Assembly (NCBI GenBank): GCA_944320105.1
Contig: CALUGA010000003.1
Coordinates: forward strand, 1 to 64,000
Length of the DNA stretch: 64,000 nucleotides
Source: an uncultured Prevotella sp.
GTDB taxonomy: Bacteria > Bacteroidota > Bacteroidia > Bacteroidales > Bacteroidaceae
Direction of reading: 5' to 3'
Shown here: positions 8,440 to 17,362 of the stretch, in pieces
Layout of the letters: each line of letters begins with the position of its first letter
How positions within the stretch are numbered: the first letter of the stretch is position 1
Translations under genes and position numbers: made by a program
The notes under the pieces: model-generated
Database searches by the model: none
Seen by the model: the letters and a program-made list of their open reading frames with translations, nothing else
Told to the model about the DNA's origin: nothing

Positions 8440-9612
8440 ATGAAGATAAAGCTGCTGCTGCTCTCCGCGATGGCGCTCATCACGCTGACATCAGCCAAGA
8501 AAGACAGCTTCACGCTGCCCGAACAGCAGCAGATAAGCATCGAGACCCCCGGACTGTTTGCCCGCTCCAACGCGTTCACTGTTGACTTCGCCGCCCTCGG
8601 CCAGGCAGACTACTGCTTCCCCTTGCCCGTTGGCAAGGCCCGGCAGCTGAAGGACAACACCCTTGAGATTTCAACCACCAAGGGCGACGCCGTGAAAGCC
8701 ATGTTCGACGGCACCGTGCGCCTGGCACGCCACACCCAAGGCCACGGCAACGTCATCGTGGTGCGCCACGACAACGGCCTTGAAACCGTCTACGCCCGCA
8801 ACGCGCAGAACCTCGTCAAGGTGGGGCAGCGCGTAAAGGCCGGGCAAACCATAGCCATAGTGGGAGGCCGCGACGGCCGCACCTACTGCTCGCTGGCCAT
8901 CATGGTCAACGGCGGACGCATAAACCCATCAACCATACTAAGCCCCGAGAGCCACCGACTGCTGCGCCAGACCATACTCTGCAAGAAGGAAGGAAGCCAC
9001 GTGAGCCTCACCGTGACCCACCCCGACAAGGAGCAACAAGCCCTTGCCAAGGCCAAGGAGCGCGAGCGGCAAGTACGTGAGTTCACCGCCGACCCTTTCG
9101 GCAAGGGCGGCAAGTTCAGCATCAACCTGGCCGAACTCAACCCCCGCGAGTGGTGCTACCCGCTGCCCGGGGCTAAGGTAATAAGCCGCTACGGACGCCG
9201 CGGCGGGCGGATGCACAGCGGCGTTGACCTGAAAACCAAGCCCCACGACAAGATTCTGGCCGCCTTCGACGGCGTAGTAACCATGTCGCAACGCTACTAC
9301 GCCTACGGCAACTACATCAAGATTCGCCACGCAAACGGCATAGAGACCTGCTACAGCCACAACTCCAAGAACCTCGTCAAGAAGGGCGACGTGGTTAAGG
9401 CCGGGCAGGTGATAGCCCTCACCGGGCGCACCGGGCGGGCCTCCACTGAGCACCTGCACTTCGAGTGCCGAGTGAACGGCCAGACCTTCGACCCGGCCAA
9501 GATTTTCGACCACGCCAACCAATCGGTAAAGATGGAGCAACTTACGTTCACCAAGCGCGGGCGCAGCATATCGATCAAGGCCGAAAAGAACTACATGGCC
9601 AAGGGCAAATGA
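8440..9612 (+). CDS. Secreted M23 (LytM) peptidase with two LytM domains
   Basis: A cell-wall endopeptidase-type protein. From the ATG at 8440 it begins MKIKLLLLSAMALITLTSA, a Sec signal peptide; an alternative ATG at 8416 forms ATGA with the pgeF stop and adds eight residues. Two M23-like modules follow. The first (about residues 60-160) has the fold signature FDGTVRLARHTQGHGNVIVV but ends in YCSLAIMVNGG, so the HxH zinc motif is missing. The second (about 240-360) has the intact zinc ligands in MHSGVDLK and HLHFECRVNG. It is therefore one probably active domain plus one degenerate domain. It lies in the hpt-adk-obg-pgeF series. Confidence 0.88.
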   Translation: MKIKLLLLSAMALITLTSAKKDSFTLPEQQQISIETPGLFARSNAFTVDFAALGQADYCFPLPVGKARQLKDNTLEISTTKGDAVKAMFDGTVRLARHTQGHGNVIVVRHDNGLETVYARNAQNLVKVGQRVKAGQTIAIVGGRDGRTYCSLAIMVNGGRINPSTILSPESHRLLRQTILCKKEGSHVSLTVTHPDKEQQALAKAKERERQVREFTADPFGKGGKFSINLAELNPREWCYPLPGAKVISRYGRRGGRMHSGVDLKTKPHDKILAAFDGVVTMSQRYYAYGNYIKIRHANGIETCYSHNSKNLVKKGDVVKAGQVIALTGRTGRASTEHLHFECRVNGQTFDPAKIFDHANQSVKMEQLTFTKRGRSISIKAEKNYMAKGK

Positions 9613-9695
9613 CGCCCGGCAAACCCGGTCAATCACTGCAAACGGCAGGCAATGGCAGGCCGCCAAACATTGCAAACACAACAAAACCACAAGAC

Positions 9696-10118
9696 ATGAT
9701 AAGAGAAATCAACACCGCAGACTATCCGCGCTTGCTTGAGATATGGGAAAGCGCAGTGCTCAACACACACGACTTCCTTAAGGAAGAAGACTTCTTATAT
9801 TATAAGGAGAACGTACCATCGTACTTCCCACACGTCACTCTCCGCGGACTTGAAGCCGACGGACACCTCGTGGGCTTCATCGGCATTGCCGAAGGCAACA
9901 TCGAGATGCTGTTTGTAGATAACGACTACAGGGGCCGTGGCATAGGCAAGCAACTCATACGCCATGCCATCGGCGAGATGGGAGCCACCAAGGTTGACGT
10001 AAACGAGCAGAACGCCCAGGCCGTGGGCTTCTACGAGCACATCGGTTTCCATGTGGCATCGAGGTCGGAACTCGACGGCGATGGCAAGCCCTACCCCATC
10101 TTGCACATGCAGCTATAA
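9696..10118 (+). CDS. GNAT-family N-acetyltransferase (YjaB-like)
   Basis: A 140-residue acetyl-CoA-dependent transferase. MIREINTADYPRLLEIWESA is the usual first strand and helix. The CoA-binding motif A is seen in MLFVDNDYRGRGIGKQLI (Q/R-x-x-G-x-G/A type) near residue 70, followed by the NEQNAQAVGFYEHIGF motif B. The pattern NTHDFLKEEDF near the N-terminus is shared with the E. coli YjaB/PhnO-like group. The substrate is not known. It lies 83 bases after the peptidase gene and ends the operon; a strong terminator follows. Confidence 0.88.
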   Translation: MIREINTADYPRLLEIWESAVLNTHDFLKEEDFLYYKENVPSYFPHVTLRGLEADGHLVGFIGIAEGNIEMLFVDNDYRGRGIGKQLIRHAIGEMGATKVDVNEQNAQAVGFYEHIGFHVASRSELDGDGKPYPILHMQL

Positions 10119-10255
10119 AGTGCCGCAGAGGCTTGAATGCCACCCGCCGGCAAGCCTCCAGCGTAAAGATATTTCGTCAACGGGCATGAAGTTGCACCAT
10201 CTTAGGTAACATACTGACAGTCAGCCGCCTGCCGAGGCTTGGCGGCTGGCAATGC

Positions 10256-10292
10256 AAAACGGGCTGCTCCGCGCTGCGGAACAGCCCGTTTT
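10256..10292. terminator. Strong intrinsic terminator (bidirectional)
   Basis: Arms of about 17 bases, AAAACGGGCTGCTCCGC and GCGGAACAGCCCGTTTT, pair with one mismatch around a 3-base loop. The A and T runs at the two ends let it work in both directions. It lies between the GNAT gene and the convergent ABC exporter gene. Confidence 0.85.
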
Positions 10293-10299
10293 GGTATAC

Positions 10300-10340
10300 A
10301 AAACAGGCCGTCCGGCGATTTCGAACGGCACGTTTCCTTT
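10300..10340. repeat. GGCCGT palindromic repeat, copy A (degenerate)
   Basis: Contains AAAACAGGCCGT and, after a short spacer, CGAACGGCACGTTT. These are the same two half-sites found at 18.45, 24.1 and 30.2 kb. This copy has one unit only. Confidence 0.55.
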
Positions 10341-10384
10341 TCCAACACTCATTTTGTAAAACAATGCGACGGCCATTGCCCGCC

Positions 10385-12052
10385 TCAGCCGAGGCGCAGC
10401 ACTTGGTCGCAGTAGTCTATTACGGCAGGGCGGTGGGTTATGAATATCACCGTCTTGTCGCGCCCGCTGAGTATGTTTTTCAGCAACCTGCGCTCGGTGT
10501 CGGGGTCGAGTGCGCTCGTAGCCTCGTCGAAGAGCATCACGCTGCGCCCCCGTAGCAGGGCGCGGGCTATGGCTATTCGCTGCGCCTGGCCCTCGCTAAG
10601 GCCGCCCCCGCCCTCGGCTACCTTGGTGTCGAGACCGCCGGGCAACTCGCCCACGAAGTCGGCGCAGGCAGTGCGCAGCGCGTCCATCATGGCTTGCTCC
10701 GTGGCCTTGGGGTTGGCCAGCAGCAGGTTCTGGCGTATGGTTCCGCTCAGCAGGGTGTTGCCCTGTGGCACGTAGACGAAGTTGCAGCGCACGGCAGCCG
10801 AAACGGGCAGGCAGCCGCCGACGTTGTAAAGCTCTATGCTGCCCTCCGTGGGGCGCACGAGGGCGAGGATGAGGCGCACGAGCGTGGTCTTGCCCGCGCC
10901 CGTCTCGCCGAGTATGGCGGTACACGTACCGGGGCGGAAGTCGAACGACAGGCGGTCGATCACGTTCTCCTTGCCGTCGTCGTAAGCATAGCTCACGCCG
11001 CTAAGCCGCACACCGCACGGGGCGGCCATAGGCTCGCCGCCACCCGCCTCCTCCTGCGGTATGTCCTCAAGCTCCATGAGCCGCTCGGCGGCGGTGAACA
11101 CGCCAACGAACGCCGGAGCCAGCCGCGTGAGGTCGCGGGCGGGCGACTGGATGCGGTAGACGAGCTGCAGGAATGCCGTCATGCCGCCAAAAGTAAGCGT
11201 ACCTGCTTGCAGGCGCAGCGCGCTCCATAGGAAAGCCACGAGGTAGCCAACGGAGAAGCCCGAGCTGAGCAGCAGGTGCGACATGACCGAGAATACCGTG
11301 CGGCGGCGCACGTGGCGGCGCAGCGTTCCCTGGGTGGAGTCGAGGCGGCTCACCACCAGGCTGTCGCACTCAAGCGTCTTTATCACCATGCGGTGCTGCA
11401 CGGTCTCTTGCAGCAGGCTCTGCACCCTACTGTCGCTGCGACGCACCCGACGGGTGAACTTGCGCATCCGCGCCACGTAAAAGCGGCTCCCGGCAATGAA
11501 TAGCGGCAGCATGGCCACGGTGATCAGGGCGAGCACGGCGTCCATGCTCAGCAAGTAGCAGAACGCGCCCACAAACATGGCCGCCACGGAGAGCGCGCCC
11601 GGAAGCGTCTCGGTGACGAAAGTAACCACCGTGGCCACGTCTTGCTCCAGCCTGTTCATCACGTCGCCACTGTGGTAGCGCTCCTTTCCGCGCCACTCGG
11701 AGCGCAGCAAGCGGTCGAGCATGCGCTGCTGCATCTGGTTCTGCGCCTTTATGCCGAGTATGTTCCTTATCCAAACGCGGCTCATGCCGAGGCCGAAATC
11801 GCAGGCGATGAAGAACGCCATAAGCCCCACGGCTCCATAAAGCGAGCCGGGGCGCGCCCCCGCCGCAATGTCGACGGCCCGCTGCACGGCCCACACCGAA
11901 GCCAGCGTTACGCCCACCCCGGCCAGGCCCACGCCCGCATTGAGCACAGCCTGCAGCCGGTTGCCCCTGAGGGCCAGCCACAGCCAGCGCAGTATCTGCG
12001 CCACACCGTAGCGCGACTTCTGCAATCTGAGTATGTTGCGGATTCTTCCCAT
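10385..12052 (-). CDS. ABC exporter, fused permease and ATPase (555 aa)
   Basis: A half-transporter of the ABC-B type. Residues 1-300 hold about six membrane segments (for example VLALITVAMLPLFIAGSRFY); the rest is the nucleotide-binding domain. The Walker A motif is GETGAGKTTL, the signature is LSEGQAQRIAIARALL (Glu in place of the usual second Gly of LSGGQ), and Walker B is SVMLFDEATSALDPDTERR with the catalytic Glu, followed by the H-loop FITHRPAV. No peptidase domain is present, so it is not the bacteriocin type. The substrate is not known. nadK lies upstream on the same strand, separated by a 174-base repeat-filled spacer. It was named a lipid or multidrug type exporter only by family. 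Confidence 0.9.
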   Translation of the reverse strand: MGRIRNILRLQKSRYGVAQILRWLWLALRGNRLQAVLNAGVGLAGVGVTLASVWAVQRAVDIAAGARPGSLYGAVGLMAFFIACDFGLGMSRVWIRNILGIKAQNQMQQRMLDRLLRSEWRGKERYHSGDVMNRLEQDVATVVTFVTETLPGALSVAAMFVGAFCYLLSMDAVLALITVAMLPLFIAGSRFYVARMRKFTRRVRRSDSRVQSLLQETVQHRMVIKTLECDSLVVSRLDSTQGTLRRHVRRRTVFSVMSHLLLSSGFSVGYLVAFLWSALRLQAGTLTFGGMTAFLQLVYRIQSPARDLTRLAPAFVGVFTAAERLMELEDIPQEEAGGGEPMAAPCGVRLSGVSYAYDDGKENVIDRLSFDFRPGTCTAILGETGAGKTTLVRLILALVRPTEGSIELYNVGGCLPVSAAVRCNFVYVPQGNTLLSGTIRQNLLLANPKATEQAMMDALRTACADFVGELPGGLDTKVAEGGGGLSEGQAQRIAIARALLRGRSVMLFDEATSALDPDTERRLLKNILSGRDKTVIFITHRPAVIDYCDQVLRLG

Positions 12053-12109
12053 TAGCTTGATTTTTTAGAAATGGGAGTTATGGAAGAGTTGGGAGAACTG
12101 AGAGAACAG

Positions 12110-12235
12110 GGAAACACGATGCACGGCGCAGCCCATTTCTTAATTCTTATATCTTAATTCTTAGCTCCCCTCGGTTCTGCCCAGTTGCACGGCGCAGCCC
12201 ATTTCTTAATTCTTATATCTTAATTCTTAACTCCT
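12110..12235. repeat. Duplicated period-7 array with a GCGCAGCCC header
   Basis: Two nearly identical 48-base blocks start with GGCGCAGCCC (12125 and 12191) and continue as heptamers TTAATTC, TTATATC, TTAATTC and TTARCTC. The second block runs into nadK and supplies its TAA stop codon (12227-12229). Confidence 0.8.
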
Positions 12236-13114
12236 CCCGTCTGCTCCCCACATCATCTTCTCGCGCAGGGTGTCGTAATAGCTGGCTCCCGGCCGCTTCA
12301 CGATCCTTACGCTATATGGAGCCTTGCGCAGCTTCAGGGCCACCCCGTCGGCGCATTTCTCCGAGCGGCCGTCAACGGCAATGAGGAAGTTATGGCTGCG
12401 GCTCTCCACCCTCAGCGTCAGCTCCGAGCGGTCGGAGATCACGAGGGGGCGCGTGTTAAGGCTGTGGGAAGCCACCGCCGTGATGGCAAACACAGGCGTG
12501 CCTGGCACTATTATGGGGCCGCCGTTGCTCAGGGAGTAGGCCGTAGAGCCGGTGGGCGTACACACAATGAGACCATCGGCTTGGTAGGTGGCAAGGCTCT
12601 CGCCGTCTATCGAGGCATGGATGGTAATCATCGAGGCATCGTCGCGCTTCAGTATCGCCACATCGTTGAGGGCACAGACAGGCCCTGCCAGACTGCCGCC
12701 CACAGGCTCTACGAGCAGCGCGCCGCGGTCTTCAATGGCATAGTCGCCCCGATGCAGAGCCTCAATGCACGCCTCTATGTCGTCCGGGCTTACGTCGGCA
12801 AGGAATCCCAGCCGCCCCATGTTCACCCCGACGATGGGTATCTGCTTTGGCCCCACGCGCGAGGCAGCCTTCAGGAAGGTGCCGTCGCCCCCCATTGAGA
12901 TTACGAAGTCGGCCTCGAAGTCGCCATCGTCGAACACCCGCGCCACGCCGATCCCCTCGCCGCAGCAGCGGCAGAGGAAGTCGTAAAAGGCCCTGTCCAT
13001 GGCCACATCGTCGCCGTACTTGCCCAGACAAGCCAGCAACCGCCTTATGGATGCCGACTTCCTTGGCTGGAACACATTGCCGAAGATGGCGAACTTAAGT
13101 CTGTCCGTTGTCAT
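12227..13114 (-). CDS. nadK: NAD kinase
   Basis: Phosphorylates NAD to NADP with ATP. The fold signature is VISMGGDGTFLKAA (GGDGTFL about residues 75-81), followed by IVGVNMGRLGFLADV, the NE-D-like block ALNDVAILK and the conserved CTPTGSTAYSLSNGGPI loop. The length of 295 is normal. The last codon runs directly into a heptamer array, so the C-terminal residues (GADGRS) and stop sit at its edge. It diverges from pdxJ across a 156-base spacer. Confidence 0.96.
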   Translation of the reverse strand: MTTDRLKFAIFGNVFQPRKSASIRRLLACLGKYGDDVAMDRAFYDFLCRCCGEGIGVARVFDDGDFEADFVISMGGDGTFLKAASRVGPKQIPIVGVNMGRLGFLADVSPDDIEACIEALHRGDYAIEDRGALLVEPVGGSLAGPVCALNDVAILKRDDASMITIHASIDGESLATYQADGLIVCTPTGSTAYSLSNGGPIIVPGTPVFAITAVASHSLNTRPLVISDRSELTLRVESRSHNFLIAVDGRSEKCADGVALKLRKAPYSVRIVKRPGASYYDTLREKMMWGADGRS

Positions 13115-13176
13115 GCAAAACAGTATTTTTATATATCTTTAGCCATGCCAAATGCCGTCGTTTGGCAAACATTTAG

Positions 13177-13184
13177 TACTTTTG
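13177..13184 (+). promoter_or_regulatory. -7 box (TACTTTTG) for pdxJ
   Basis: TACTTTTG fits the -7 consensus about 87 bases upstream of the pdxJ ATG. A TTTGG at 13161 is too close to be a standard -33 box. Confidence 0.5.
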
Positions 13185-13270
13185 CGCTTGACAATGCCAC
13201 GCAAAACGTATGCAAAAATACATAATTATCGCGAATATGGCATTAAGACAAGACACATAATTGCACAAAG

Positions 13271-13996
13271 ATGACCAAATTAAGCGTTAACATCAACAAA
13301 GTGGCAACCATCCGCAACGCCCGGGGCGGCAACAACCCCGACGTGCTCAGCGTGGCGCAAGACTGCGAGATGTTCGGCGCCGAGGGCATAACCGTACACC
13401 CGAGGCCCGACGAACGCCACATACGCTATGCCGACGTGAGAGCCTTGAGACCGCTCATCACCACCGAGCTTAACATAGAGGGCAACCCCATAGACCGCTT
13501 CACGAGCCTCGTGCTGGAGGTGAAGCCCACGCAGGTGACGCTCGTTCCCGATGCCGAAGACCAGATAACATCGAACCACGGATGGGACACCAAGGGCAAC
13601 CGCGCGCTGCTCACCGACGTGGTGGGCCGCTTCCGCGAGGCTGGCATACGCACGTCGATATTCGTAGATGCCGACCCGGCAATGGTTGAAGGGGCAAAGG
13701 ACTGCGGGGCCGACCGCGTGGAACTTTACACCGAGCCTTACGCCTCGGGCTACGCCGCCTGCCGCGAGGAGGCCATAGCCCCCTTCGTGGCCGCCGCCGA
13801 AGAAGCCCGCGCCTTGGGCCTTGGCCTCAACGCTGGCCACGACCTGAGCCTCCAGAACCTCAACTACTTCCTCAGGCGCATCCCATGGGTTGACGAGGTG
13901 AGCATCGGCCACGCCCTGATATGCGACGCCCTCTACCTCGGCCTGCGCCAGACGATAGCCATGTACAGGGCGGCAGCGCGCGTAGAAGCCCCCTGA
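13271..13996 (+). CDS. pdxJ: Pyridoxine 5'-phosphate synthase
   Basis: Joins 1-deoxy-xylulose 5-phosphate and 3-amino-2-oxopropyl phosphate in the DXP-dependent vitamin B6 pathway. The start [20 protein letters not shown] and the segment [20 protein letters not shown] are diagnostic, as are [20 protein letters not shown] and [18 protein letters not shown]. At 241 residues it is the usual length of this TIM-barrel enzyme. It stands alone between nadK and a DJ-1-family gene. Confidence 0.97.
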   Translation: MTKLSVNINKVATIRNARGGNNPDVLSVAQDCEMFGAEGITVHPRPDERHIRYADVRALRPLITTELNIEGNPIDRFTSLVLEVKPTQVTLVPDAEDQITSNHGWDTKGNRALLTDVVGRFREAGIRTSIFVDADPAMVEGAKDCGADRVELYTEPYASGYAACREEAIAPFVAAAEEARALGLGLNAGHDLSLQNLNYFLRRIPWVDEVSIGHALICDALYLGLRQTIAMYRAAARVEAP

Positions 13997-14029
13997 ACAA
14001 GCAGGGCAGGGCAAATGCCCACGCAACAT

Positions 14030-14064
14030 ATTTTCTTAATTTTTAATTCTTAACTTTTAATTCT
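14030..14064. repeat. TTAATTTT/TTAATTCT array upstream of the DJ-1 gene
   Basis: Runs of TTAATTT, TTAATTC, TTAACTT and TTAATTC (period 7-8) end directly at the ATG of the DJ-1 gene. It is the same type of array as at 12.1 kb and would act as its 5' leader. Confidence 0.65.
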
Positions 14065-14065
14065 T

Positions 14066-14626
14066 ATGGTTTACGAATTTCTTGCAACGGGCTTCGAGGA
14101 AGTGGAAGCCCTCGCCCCGGTAGACATACTGCGCCGAGGCGGAGTGGAGATAAAGACAGTGAGCATCACTGGCAACCTCATCGTGGAGTCGGCCCACGGC
14201 GTGGGCATCAGGGCCGACGTGCTCTTCGAAGACATCGACCCCACCTCGGCCGACCTGCTGATGCTGCCCGGCGGACTGCCCGGGGCCACCAACCTCAACG
14301 AGCACGAGGGTCTGCGCCGCGCTCTCAAGGCGCAAAACGAGCGCGGGGGGCGCATAGCCGCCATCTGCGCCGCACCACTGGTGCTGGGCGGCCTCGGCCT
14401 GCTCAAGGGGCGCAAGGCCACGTGCTACCCCGGCTTTGAGAAGTACATGACGGGCGCCACCTACACCGCAGAGCTTTACACCGTTGACGGCAACATCACC
14501 ACCGGGCGCGGCCCGGCCGCCGTGCTGCCCTACAGCTACGCCCTGCTGGAGCAGTTCGTGGGCGCAGAAGCCACCCAAGCCATCCGCGACGGCATGATCT
14601 ACACGCAGCTGGTGGAGGGCAAGTAA
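14066..14626 (+). CDS. DJ-1/PfpI family protein (YajL/ThiJ-like)
   Basis: A 186-residue class-I glutamine amidotransferase-like protein. It has the conserved Glu in MVYEFLATGFEEVEALAP, the strand DLLMLPGGLPGATNL, and the nucleophile elbow IAAICAAPLVLG with Cys near residue 101. VDGNITTGRGPAAVLPYSYA is the family C-terminal block. Family members act as chaperone, deglycase or glyoxalase; which applies here cannot be seen. The start codon follows directly after an AT-rich heptamer array. Confidence 0.92.
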   Translation: MVYEFLATGFEEVEALAPVDILRRGGVEIKTVSITGNLIVESAHGVGIRADVLFEDIDPTSADLLMLPGGLPGATNLNEHEGLRRALKAQNERGGRIAAICAAPLVLGGLGLLKGRKATCYPGFEKYMTGATYTAELYTVDGNITTGRGPAAVLPYSYALLEQFVGAEATQAIRDGMIYTQLVEGK

Positions 14627-14656
14627 GGCCCCGCCCACTGCCTACAAAACACTTGC

Positions 14657-14697
14657 GCCGCCCCTTGCAGCCCACGATGGAGCCTGCAAGGGGCGGC
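14657..14697. terminator. Hairpin between the convergent DJ-1 and methyltransferase genes
   Basis: A perfect 14-bp stem, GCCGCCCCTTGCAG (14657) with CTGCAAGGGGCGGC (14684-14697). There is no clear T-run, so it may be a processing or bidirectional stop signal. Confidence 0.65.
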
Positions 14698-14744
14698 TCT
14701 GTGCTTAATGGCAACAATGCGGAATGCCGCTCCACAAACGCCAT

Positions 14745-15755
14745 TCACAACAATGCCCTGCCTCGTGCCAACGGCGCGGCAGGTCTTGACGCACAAAAGC
14801 TCGCATGCTCCGGCAGCCTGCAAGCCTCCTTCACCTGCAGCGCGAGCCTATAGGCCATGAGCGGCGGCACGGCGTTGCCTATCTGGTAGAACTGCCTTGT
14901 CTCCGTGCCACAGAACTCGAACCAGTCGGGAAAGCTCTGCAGGCGGGCGGCCTCGCGCACCACCAACCGCCTGCGCCTGCCGTCCTTGAGGCGCACCCTC
15001 CGCATGTCGCTCGTGCAACCGGCAAGGTTGCGGCACGTAAGGGTTCGCGCGGGGCGGTCGGGGTAGAGGTCGCGGGGGTTTATGCAGTTCGACTTCTTCT
15101 CGTAAACGGCTATGTATTCATCCTGCCTTGGGGTGAGTATCTTGCCGTCGTCATGCACGGTGTCTATCAAGTCGCCTATCGCCTCGCCCACAGTGGTTTT
15201 CCTGCTTTCAACCTTTGGGTAGCGGAACGAGGTCCTGTGGCCCACAGTTATCAGCCGCTCGCGGTTCTGCGGCACGCCGTAGTTCACTGCGTTGAGGCAC
15301 TTGTGCTCCACGATGTAGCCAAGCTTGGACAGCTCGGCCACGATAAGTCCAAAATACCAGCGGTGTGAATAAGCCAGGTTCCTTACATTCTCGAAGAGGA
15401 ACACGCGCGGTTTCAAACGCTTGACCGCATCGATGAAGATGGGGAATCCGTCGCGCGCATCTTCCATGCCGCGCTGGTTGCCAAACACGCTAAACGGTTG
15501 GCAGTGCGGCCCGCCTATTATTATGTCGGCCTCGGGATAATCAAAACCTACTTCAAGGCGTTGCAAATGGCAATGCCCCTGTAGGTTTCGGTTGTAAGTG
15601 TTCACCGCCGTCTCCTCGCATTCGTAGCCGATGGTCTCGAATCCCGCCACCTCAAAGCCGAGCGACAATCCGCCGCAGCCGGCAAAGAGGTCAAGAACCC
15701 TTGCCCGCTCCGTTATGCGCGGCCTAAGCGTTTCGTATATATATTCTTTATACAT
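14745..15755 (-). CDS. DNA (cytosine-5) methyltransferase, orphan
   Basis: Transfers a methyl group from SAM to C5 of cytosine. Motif I is VLDLFAGCGGLSLGFE (FAGCGG at residues 24-29), motif IV is GGPHCQPFS with catalytic Cys85, motif VI is FLFENVRNL, motif VIII is NYGVPQNRERL, and motif X is QFYQIGNAVPPLMA. The usual motif IV is GGPPCQ; here the second Pro is His84, which is odd but the Cys is kept. At 336 residues the target-recognition region is short. I chose ATG 15755 as the domain begins just after it. No restriction enzyme or Vsr gene is next to it, so it is an orphan or the partner has been lost. A -7 box lies at 15806-15813. Confidence 0.9.
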   Translation of the reverse strand: MYKEYIYETLRPRITERARVLDLFAGCGGLSLGFEVAGFETIGYECEETAVNTYNRNLQGHCHLQRLEVGFDYPEADIIIGGPHCQPFSVFGNQRGMEDARDGFPIFIDAVKRLKPRVFLFENVRNLAYSHRWYFGLIVAELSKLGYIVEHKCLNAVNYGVPQNRERLITVGHRTSFRYPKVESRKTTVGEAIGDLIDTVHDDGKILTPRQDEYIAVYEKKSNCINPRDLYPDRPARTLTCRNLAGCTSDMRRVRLKDGRRRRLVVREAARLQSFPDWFEFCGTETRQFYQIGNAVPPLMAYRLALQVKEACRLPEHASFCASRPAAPLARGRALL

Positions 15756-15805
15756 GGCACAACAAAACAATCGGCTGCAGCCATTCTTATGTCCACAACC
15801 GATTT

Positions 15806-15813
15806 CAAATTTA
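15806..15813 (-). promoter_or_regulatory. -7 box (TAAATTTG) for the methyltransferase
   Basis: TAAATTTG on the minus strand, 51 bases before the chosen ATG. No -33 box was seen. Confidence 0.45.
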
Positions 15814-15976
15814 ATGAAAAACTTTGGTTTTTATGCCTGTCAGACAAGAAACTTCACCTTTTTCCTGGAGGAAAGACAATGGCCAGAGCCAACGAGCAAA
15901 GCCTGAAACATGCCTTGCGGTCTGTCTGCCTATTTGGAGCAAGGGCGGCCCGAGGCATTCATGCCCGCAATAAAAC

Positions 15977-16804
15977 TCACTCGCTTGCCAATCCCTTGAA
16001 CGCTATCTGCACACAGCTTTCGCCACCATAAGGATCGCGGATGATGTTGGACACCCTCAGCACCCCCTCGGCGCGCTCCCCGTGACCCACGAGCACTATG
16101 TCGTTAACGGCCAGCGATGCCACGGCATCGACCCTATTGGAGCTGGCGTAGACCGCCTGCAAGCCCGGGGCGGTGGCCGCCGCATAATCAAAACTGTTGT
16201 GGCGCACGAACTTTGCCGCAGTGTTGCTCCGCAGCGTCACCTGCGAAAGGCCTGCATCGGCATCGATATACATGTCGGCCCGCACAGAGTCTGGCGACGT
16301 AAGCCACGAGAACGTTTGCGAGGGGTCGGCAAACGACATGGCGTCGGGCCGCCCGCTCGATGGTGGATAGAGCACGATGCCTGCCTTCTCAGCCAGCAGC
16401 ACCTCCCTGCCAAGCACCAGGAGGCTGCGGCTCACCTCGCAAGTGCTGCCCGCATCGTCCCAAGCCCTGAACGTAAGCTCGACTTCGAGCGAGTCGCGGT
16501 CGGCGGGCAACGCCTCATATACAAAGCGGAACGATGGCACAGGGCCGCCCCAAGTGGTGTCCTTGAGCACCCGCTCGCCAAAATAAGCATCGAACGACGA
16601 GACTTGCACCCGCGCCACGTAAGAATGCTGGGTGTACATCTCGACCTCATAAAGCTGCTTGTCGCCTACATACACCTCGGGTACCTCAGAGGCAGATGGG
16701 CTGACGAACAACGCCACGTCGGAGGGGTCATGTAAGTCCTCCTCGCACGAGGCCAGCCACAGCGCTGCCACTGCGACCGAGATGAGCAAAAAGAATCTGC
16801 GCAT
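15977..16804 (-). CDS. Lipoprotein of unknown function (275 aa)
   Basis: From ATG 16804 the protein starts MRRFFLLISVAVAALWLASC, an SPII signal with the lipobox LASC, followed by acidic residues (EEDLHD), which in Bacteroidetes favour outer-membrane or surface placement. The mature part contains many beta-strand-like stretches, for example QLYEVEMYTQHSYVARVQVS and DSLEVELTFRAWD, and looks like an Ig-like or beta-sandwich protein. I do not recognise a named family. It is the last of three co-directional genes with a lipoprotein and a barrel protein, so it may belong to one envelope complex. Confidence 0.7.
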   Translation of the reverse strand: MRRFFLLISVAVAALWLASCEEDLHDPSDVALFVSPSASEVPEVYVGDKQLYEVEMYTQHSYVARVQVSSFDAYFGERVLKDTTWGGPVPSFRFVYEALPADRDSLEVELTFRAWDDAGSTCEVSRSLLVLGREVLLAEKAGIVLYPPSSGRPDAMSFADPSQTFSWLTSPDSVRADMYIDADAGLSQVTLRSNTAAKFVRHNSFDYAAATAPGLQAVYASSNRVDAVASLAVNDIVLVGHGERAEGVLRVSNIIRDPYGGESCVQIAFKGLASE

Positions 16805-16900
16805 GGTATGTGTGGATGAGTGATGCCAGGCCGACGAGTCCGGCGCGCGCACTGGCGCGCCGGGGCTGCCGGCCCGGCCTATGAAAAAGTTATGTTAAGG

Positions 16901-17326
16901 TCACTTAAACTTGTAAACGCGCACCTTGGCCACTCGCTTGGTGCTTGACCCGAGGAAAGCACGGTCGGTTTCCTTGGTCTCAAGTACCACCTGGAAGAAA
17001 CGCGCCTCGGGGTATTTCTCAAGCATCTTGGCCGCGGCAATCTCCATGCCCTTGCCCGACACCGCTAGGCCGCGGCCAGGCACATTAAGCTTCACCTTGT
17101 CGCCCGGCACGTAGTCCTCGCCGTTCACCTTGGTTAGGTGGCGTATGAAGCCTATGTAAGTGTCGTATTCGCAAGAAATCTCACACTCGCCGAGGAATAC
17201 GAGGTCGGTCATCCTAAGCTCCAGCGAGGGGCTTACCGAAAACGGGTCGCTCTTTGTAGTTGTGCCGCACGAAGCAAGGCACAGCGCAAGGGCCAACGCC
17301 GGAATTATCTTCAATATACTCTTCAT
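16901..17326 (-). CDS. Small lipoprotein of unknown function (141 aa)
   Basis: The start MKSILKIIPALALALCLASC is an SPII signal with lipobox LASC followed by GTTTKSD. The mature part is a compact beta-rich domain that includes CEISCEYDTYIGFIRH, with two cysteines that could form a disulfide, and ends in VAKVRVYKFK. The family is not recognised. It lies 37 bases after the barrel gene and 97 bases before the second lipoprotein gene, so the three likely form one operon. Confidence 0.72.
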   Translation of the reverse strand: MKSILKIIPALALALCLASCGTTTKSDPFSVSPSLELRMTDLVFLGECEISCEYDTYIGFIRHLTKVNGEDYVPGDKVKLNVPGRGLAVSGKGMEIAAAKMLEKYPEARFFQVVLETKETDRAFLGSSTKRVAKVRVYKFK

Positions 17327-17362
17327 TGATTATCCCTGATTATATTGTGAACATTCTTGTGC

